From CAG-698 sp964385755 (lineage in GTDB: Bacteria > Bacillota_I > Bacilli_A > ML615J-28 > CAG-698), in contig CAYLPZ010000021.1 in the NCBI GenBank assembly GCA_964385755.1, positions 1-29,768 of the forward strand: DNA of 29,768 nucleotides. The letters are read 5' to 3'. Below, one piece after another: positions 26,784-29,768 of the stretch; position 1 is the first letter of the stretch; every line of letters starts with the position of its first letter. The position numbers and the translations under genes are program-made. The notes under the pieces were generated by a model. The model was not told the origin of the DNA. It made no database searches and was given only the letters and a program-made list of their open reading frames with translations.

Positions 26784-28136
26784 ATGATAAAAATATACAA
26801 TTCGTTAACAAACAGATTAGAAGAGTTTAAGCCTATTAAAGAAGGCGAAGTATCAATGTATGTGTGTGGGCCTACAGTTTATAGTTCTATACACATTGGA
26901 AATTCAAGACCTGTAATATTTTTTGACACAGTAGCCAGATTTTTTACTTACTATGGTTATAATGTCAAATTTGTTTCAAATTTTACAGACATAGATGATA
27001 AGATTATTAAGAAAGCAATCGAAGAAGGAGTTTCAGAAAAAGAGATTAGTGAAAGGTATATCAAAGATATTTCAGAACTTTATAAGAAACTAAATTGCTT
27101 ACCACATTACAAAAATCCAAAAGTCACTGAAAATATGAATAATATTATCTCATTTATTGACAAAATGATTTCTGTTGGTGGAGCTTATGAAGAAGATGGA
27201 GATGTCTATTTTGATGTTCAAAAATGCTCAGAGTATGGAGTTCTAAGCGGACAAACAGTTGATAATTTATTAAATGGTGTGCGTATTGAAAACAATAGCA
27301 AAAAGCACAATCCAATTGATTTTACGCTTTGGAAAAAAACAGAAACAGGGGTAAAATGGAATTCTCCATTTGGAGAGGGTAGACCTGGATGGCATACTGA
27401 GTGCGTTGTGATGATTGATGATATATTTGGAGGACCTATTGACATTCATGGTGGTGGAAATGATCTAAAGTTCCCTCATCACGATAATGAAATAGCACAA
27501 TCTGTGTGTGTTCATAATCATAAAATTGCTAATTATTGGATTCATAATGGTAGAATTGATTTAAACGGTATGAAAATGAGTAAGTCTGAAGGAAATGTGC
27601 TTTGGGCAAATGATTTGCTTGAAAAGTATCCTTATCAAGTATATCGACTAATGATGCTTAATGTACCATATCGTCAATTATTAAATTATAAAGATGAATT
27701 ATTTGTTCAATCTACTAATGATTATGAGAAAATAAAAAGAGCATACATTTCATTATATCGTAAATTAGAATTAGCTGATAAACTAGATTTCAACGTTGAT
27801 TTAACAAAAGAAGAAATTTTAAATATTAAGAATAATTTCATTGCAAGCATGGAAAATGATTTTAATACCGCAAATGCGATAACTTCTGTTTTTAGTATGA
27901 CAAAACTAGCTAATAATTTAATTAGAGACGTAAATACTAGTTTTGACACCTTAATGCAAGCCTTGAAATGTCTAAAAGAGTTGCTTTGGGTTTTAGGAAT
28001 TGAAGTTGATATAAAACCTCTAACAACTGAAGAAAAAGATTTAGTTAATAAATGGAATTTAGCAAAACGAGAGAAACGTTTTGAAGAAGCTGATGAATTA
28101 CGCCTTGAGATTGTAAAAAGAAATATTGCTTTATAA
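26784..28136 (+). CDS. cysS: Cysteinyl-tRNA synthetase
   Basis: CysRS charges tRNA-Cys in the cytosol and is a class I synthetase with zinc in the active site. HIGN is at residues 37-40 and MSKS at 265-268, in MKMSKSEGN. Zinc-ligand candidates are the Cys in YVCGPTVYS, the Cys in WHTECVVM and the His in FPHHDNE. The protein is 450 residues, and its C-terminus ends shortly after the EADELR helix, without the usual final TPQGxxW segment. ATG 26784 is chosen. A TTG one codon upstream, 7 nt after TAGGGG, is an equal alternative that changes one residue. The rlmB gene follows after 2 bp. Confidence 0.97.
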   Translation: MIKIYNSLTNRLEEFKPIKEGEVSMYVCGPTVYSSIHIGNSRPVIFFDTVARFFTYYGYNVKFVSNFTDIDDKIIKKAIEEGVSEKEISERYIKDISELYKKLNCLPHYKNPKVTENMNNIISFIDKMISVGGAYEEDGDVYFDVQKCSEYGVLSGQTVDNLLNGVRIENNSKKHNPIDFTLWKKTETGVKWNSPFGEGRPGWHTECVVMIDDIFGGPIDIHGGGNDLKFPHHDNEIAQSVCVHNHKIANYWIHNGRIDLNGMKMSKSEGNVLWANDLLEKYPYQVYRLMMLNVPYRQLLNYKDELFVQSTNDYEKIKRAYISLYRKLELADKLDFNVDLTKEEILNIKNNFIASMENDFNTANAITSVFSMTKLANNLIRDVNTSFDTLMQALKCLKELLWVLGIEVDIKPLTTEEKDLVNKWNLAKREKRFEEADELRLEIVKRNIAL

Positions 28137-28138
28137 AC

Positions 28139-28948
28139 ATGAATAATATGAGAGATGCAAATTATATAAACAATAAAAAAGAAGATAATTTCGAGTATTT
28201 ATATGGTAGAAATACAGTAATAGAAGCACTTAGAAATAATCGTCAAATAAATAAAATTTATTTGCTTAAGAAAAATAGTAAAAACTATAACGATGGACTA
28301 TCACAGATTGAAAAATTATCTAAAGAAAAGAAAATTCAACTTGAATTTAAAACAAGTGAAGAGCTTAATGAAATAATATTTATGGTATATAAAGAAAAAG
28401 TTAATCATCAAGGATGTATTGCTCTTTGTTTTGAATATAAATATTATGATGTTCATGATATTATTAGTGATAAACAAGATTCATTAATAATAGCTTTAGA
28501 TGGTCTTGAAGATCCTCATAACCTTGGGGCAATTGTTCGTACTGTGGAAATTGCGAATGCAGATGGAATAATACTACCAAGAAATAGAAGTGTCCAAGTG
28601 AATGCTAGTGTATCTAAAGTATCTACAGGAGCAATAGAATATGTAAAAGTGTCACAAGTGACAAACTTGCGTGAAACACTAAAAATGTTAAAACAAAAAG
28701 GTTATTGGATTGTTGGTGCTGAGTACACCGAAAAAAGTATAAATTTTTGGGATCTAGATTACAACATGAAAATTTGCCTTGTAATAGGATCTGAAGGTAA
28801 AGGTATTTCTCGAATCGTTCGTGAAGAATGCGATTATCTTGTGAAAATACCTATGTGGGGAAAGATTAATTCTCTAAATGCTTCAGTGAGCGCTGCGTTA
28901 TTAATTTATGAAATACGTAGACAACAAAATAAAAAAGAAAAAAATTAA
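28139..28948 (+). CDS. rlmB: 23S rRNA (guanosine-2'-O)-methyltransferase, RlmB/TrmH family
   Basis: This is a SpoU-family knotted methyltransferase. The N-terminal substrate-binding domain begins with YLYGRNTVIEAL. The catalytic domain has LDGLEDPHNLGAIVRT (motif 1), VIGSEGKGISRIV (motif 2) and INSLNASVSAALL (motif 3). It has 269 residues. The position directly after cysS matches the B. subtilis order in which rlmB (yacO) sits between cysS and sigH, supporting RlmB over other TrmH members. In B. subtilis the mini-RNase III gene lies between cysS and rlmB; here the gap is 2 bp. No ribosome site is evident, so translation is probably coupled. Confidence 0.92.
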   Translation: MNNMRDANYINNKKEDNFEYLYGRNTVIEALRNNRQINKIYLLKKNSKNYNDGLSQIEKLSKEKKIQLEFKTSEELNEIIFMVYKEKVNHQGCIALCFEYKYYDVHDIISDKQDSLIIALDGLEDPHNLGAIVRTVEIANADGIILPRNRSVQVNASVSKVSTGAIEYVKVSQVTNLRETLKMLKQKGYWIVGAEYTEKSINFWDLDYNMKICLVIGSEGKGISRIVREECDYLVKIPMWGKINSLNASVSAALLIYEIRRQQNKKEKN

Positions 28949-28979
28949 ACGATAAAAAATGTAAGAAAAGGAGAATGTC

Positions 28980-29669
28980 ATTATTTATACATATAACGAC
29001 AATGAATTGTTGTATTATGTATCAAAAAAAGACGACATAGCCTTAGAAATACTTATTGAAAAATATTGTCCACTTATCAAAAAGAAATTAAAAGATTATA
29101 AAATTAGTCCTAGATTTTATGAAGACTTTTATCAAGAATGTATTTTGCTACTTTACGAGTGTGTAAAAAAATATAATCCTAATAGAAATTCTAGTTTTAA
29201 TCACTATTTTCAAGTGTATTTGAACTTTAATATTCAAAATATGTTGAAAAAGAATAATAATTACTTTTCGAAAATTCAAATTATGGATGATGTAATACTT
29301 GATTCAACATTTCATCAAGAAACTGAATATGAATTTGAAAGTAAATTGGATAAGGCTATCCAATCATTAAGTGAGGAAGAAAGAATTCTTTATGAGGAAT
29401 ATAGTACTGGAATTGCTATCACTAAGATAGCAAATAAGCGAGAAGAAGATTATATGGAAACATATAATAAAATTAAAAATATTAAAGTAAAAATTAATGG
29501 TAATGAAAAACATAAAAAAGGTAGTATGTCACTTTTAGAAAAGAATGTATTTGAATATTATAAAAGTGGTTATCATCCTAAAGAAATTTCTCTAATGTTA
29601 GAAATGGATATATCTGTAATATATAATGCGTTAAAACGAGCAAAAAAGAAAAATGGTGCGAATAAATAA
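28980..29669 (+). CDS. SigH-like sigma-70 family factor, probable ATT start
   Basis: This is a 229-residue sigma factor. Region 2 is visible in DFYQECILLLYECVKKYNP and the following SSFNHYFQVYLNFNIQ. The C-terminal region 4 helix-turn-helix runs from LEKNVFEYYKSGYHPKEIS to VIYNALKRAKK. The position after rlmB matches sigH of Bacilli, but the sequence is divergent, so the symbol is left blank. No ATG, GTG or TTG occurs in frame between the TAA at 28962 and TTG 29007, which is 33 nt from any ribosome site. A strong AAAGGAG (28967-28973) lies 6 nt before ATT 28980 and 9 nt before ATT 28983. Starting there adds IIYTYNDNE, which reads naturally into LLYYVS. Start at TTG 29007 remains possible. Confidence 0.8.
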   Translation: MIYTYNDNELLYYVSKKDDIALEILIEKYCPLIKKKLKDYKISPRFYEDFYQECILLLYECVKKYNPNRNSSFNHYFQVYLNFNIQNMLKKNNNYFSKIQIMDDVILDSTFHQETEYEFESKLDKAIQSLSEEERILYEEYSTGIAITKIANKREEDYMETYNKIKNIKVKINGNEKHKKGSMSLLEKNVFEYYKSGYHPKEISLMLEMDISVIYNALKRAKKKNGANK

Positions 29670-29694
29670 GATAATTTATTACATGATATTCATA

Positions 29695-29723
29695 TTGACA
29701 TTTTAATAATAAAATGATATAAC
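29695..29723 (+). promoter_or_regulatory. Strong promoter reading out of the window
   Basis: A perfect TTGACA (29695-29700), 17 bp, TATAAC (29718-29723) with TG at 29715-29716. The start would be near 29730. The remaining 40 bases contain CACT/AGTG and GGG/CCC pairings and no start codon with a ribosome site. They look like the beginning of a leader or small RNA cut off by the window edge. Confidence 0.8.
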
Positions 29724-29768
29724 CGAAGTTTGCCTGCACTATAACTGAAAGTGGGATTGAAAAACCCC

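Noticed and set aside
199..29669. Mycoplasma genetic code (TGA as Trp)
   Set aside because: All genes reach full family length with TAA/TAG stops, and Trp is always TGG, with no internal TGA.
29728..29768. CRISPR repeat at the right edge
   Set aside because: Only one copy is present and no cas gene is nearby. The ATTGAAAAAC likeness alone is not enough. Kept only as a question in the findings.

Overview
The window is strongly AT-rich, and all 22 genes I call lie on the + strand. They have short intergenic gaps, strong Shine-Dalgarno sites, U-tailed hairpin terminators and SigA-type promoters, usually with an extended -10. The order cysS - rlmB - sigH-like sigma factor, the PdxS/PdxT route to pyridoxal phosphate and the protein families point to a low-GC Firmicute (Bacilli), probably an uncultured gut lineage near the Mollicutes (RF39-like). 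That placement is inference from gene content. No gene ends in TGA and none needs TGA read as Trp. No tRNA, rRNA, IS element, prophage or CRISPR array is visible.

Layout. (1) 130-1700: pdxS-pdxT, with its own promoter and terminator. (2) 1798-7685: an FRG-domain protein, two sugar ABC permeases, a substrate-binding lipoprotein with an extra C-terminal membrane anchor, and a lipoprotein carrying two virtually identical tandem 214-residue units, closed by a terminator at 7652. (3) 7686-8319: an AT-only-like spacer, a near-ideal promoter and a structured leader of about 240 nt. It drives a 1289-residue Ala-rich, TM-anchored surface protein (8320-12189). (4) 12516-15428: a PreP-like M16C zinc metallopeptidase, alone between promoter and terminator. 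(5) 15512-19719: a tightly packed envelope/phosphate-ester operon: YdcF-like, YcxB-like membrane protein, secreted Ig-like/CHAP wall hydrolase, glycerophosphodiesterase, low-molecular-weight tyrosine phosphatase. (6) 19722-24191: a compact PglX-type adenine methyltransferase, with a membrane-embedded MutS-like ATPase starting one base after its stop. (7) 24237-26133: a two-component system. (8) 26344-26658: a thioredoxin. (9) 26720-29669: cysS, rlmB and a SigH-like sigma factor whose best-placed start codon is ATT. A strong promoter at 29695 fires out of the window.

How it fits together. Much of the window serves the cell surface: sugar uptake, lipoproteins, a giant stalk-like protein, wall turnover and phosphodiester hydrolysis. 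The least conventional parts are the solitary PglX-like methyltransferase coupled to a membrane MutS, the FRG gene heading a sugar-uptake operon, the palindromic leader of the giant surface protein, and the probable AUU start of the sigma factor.
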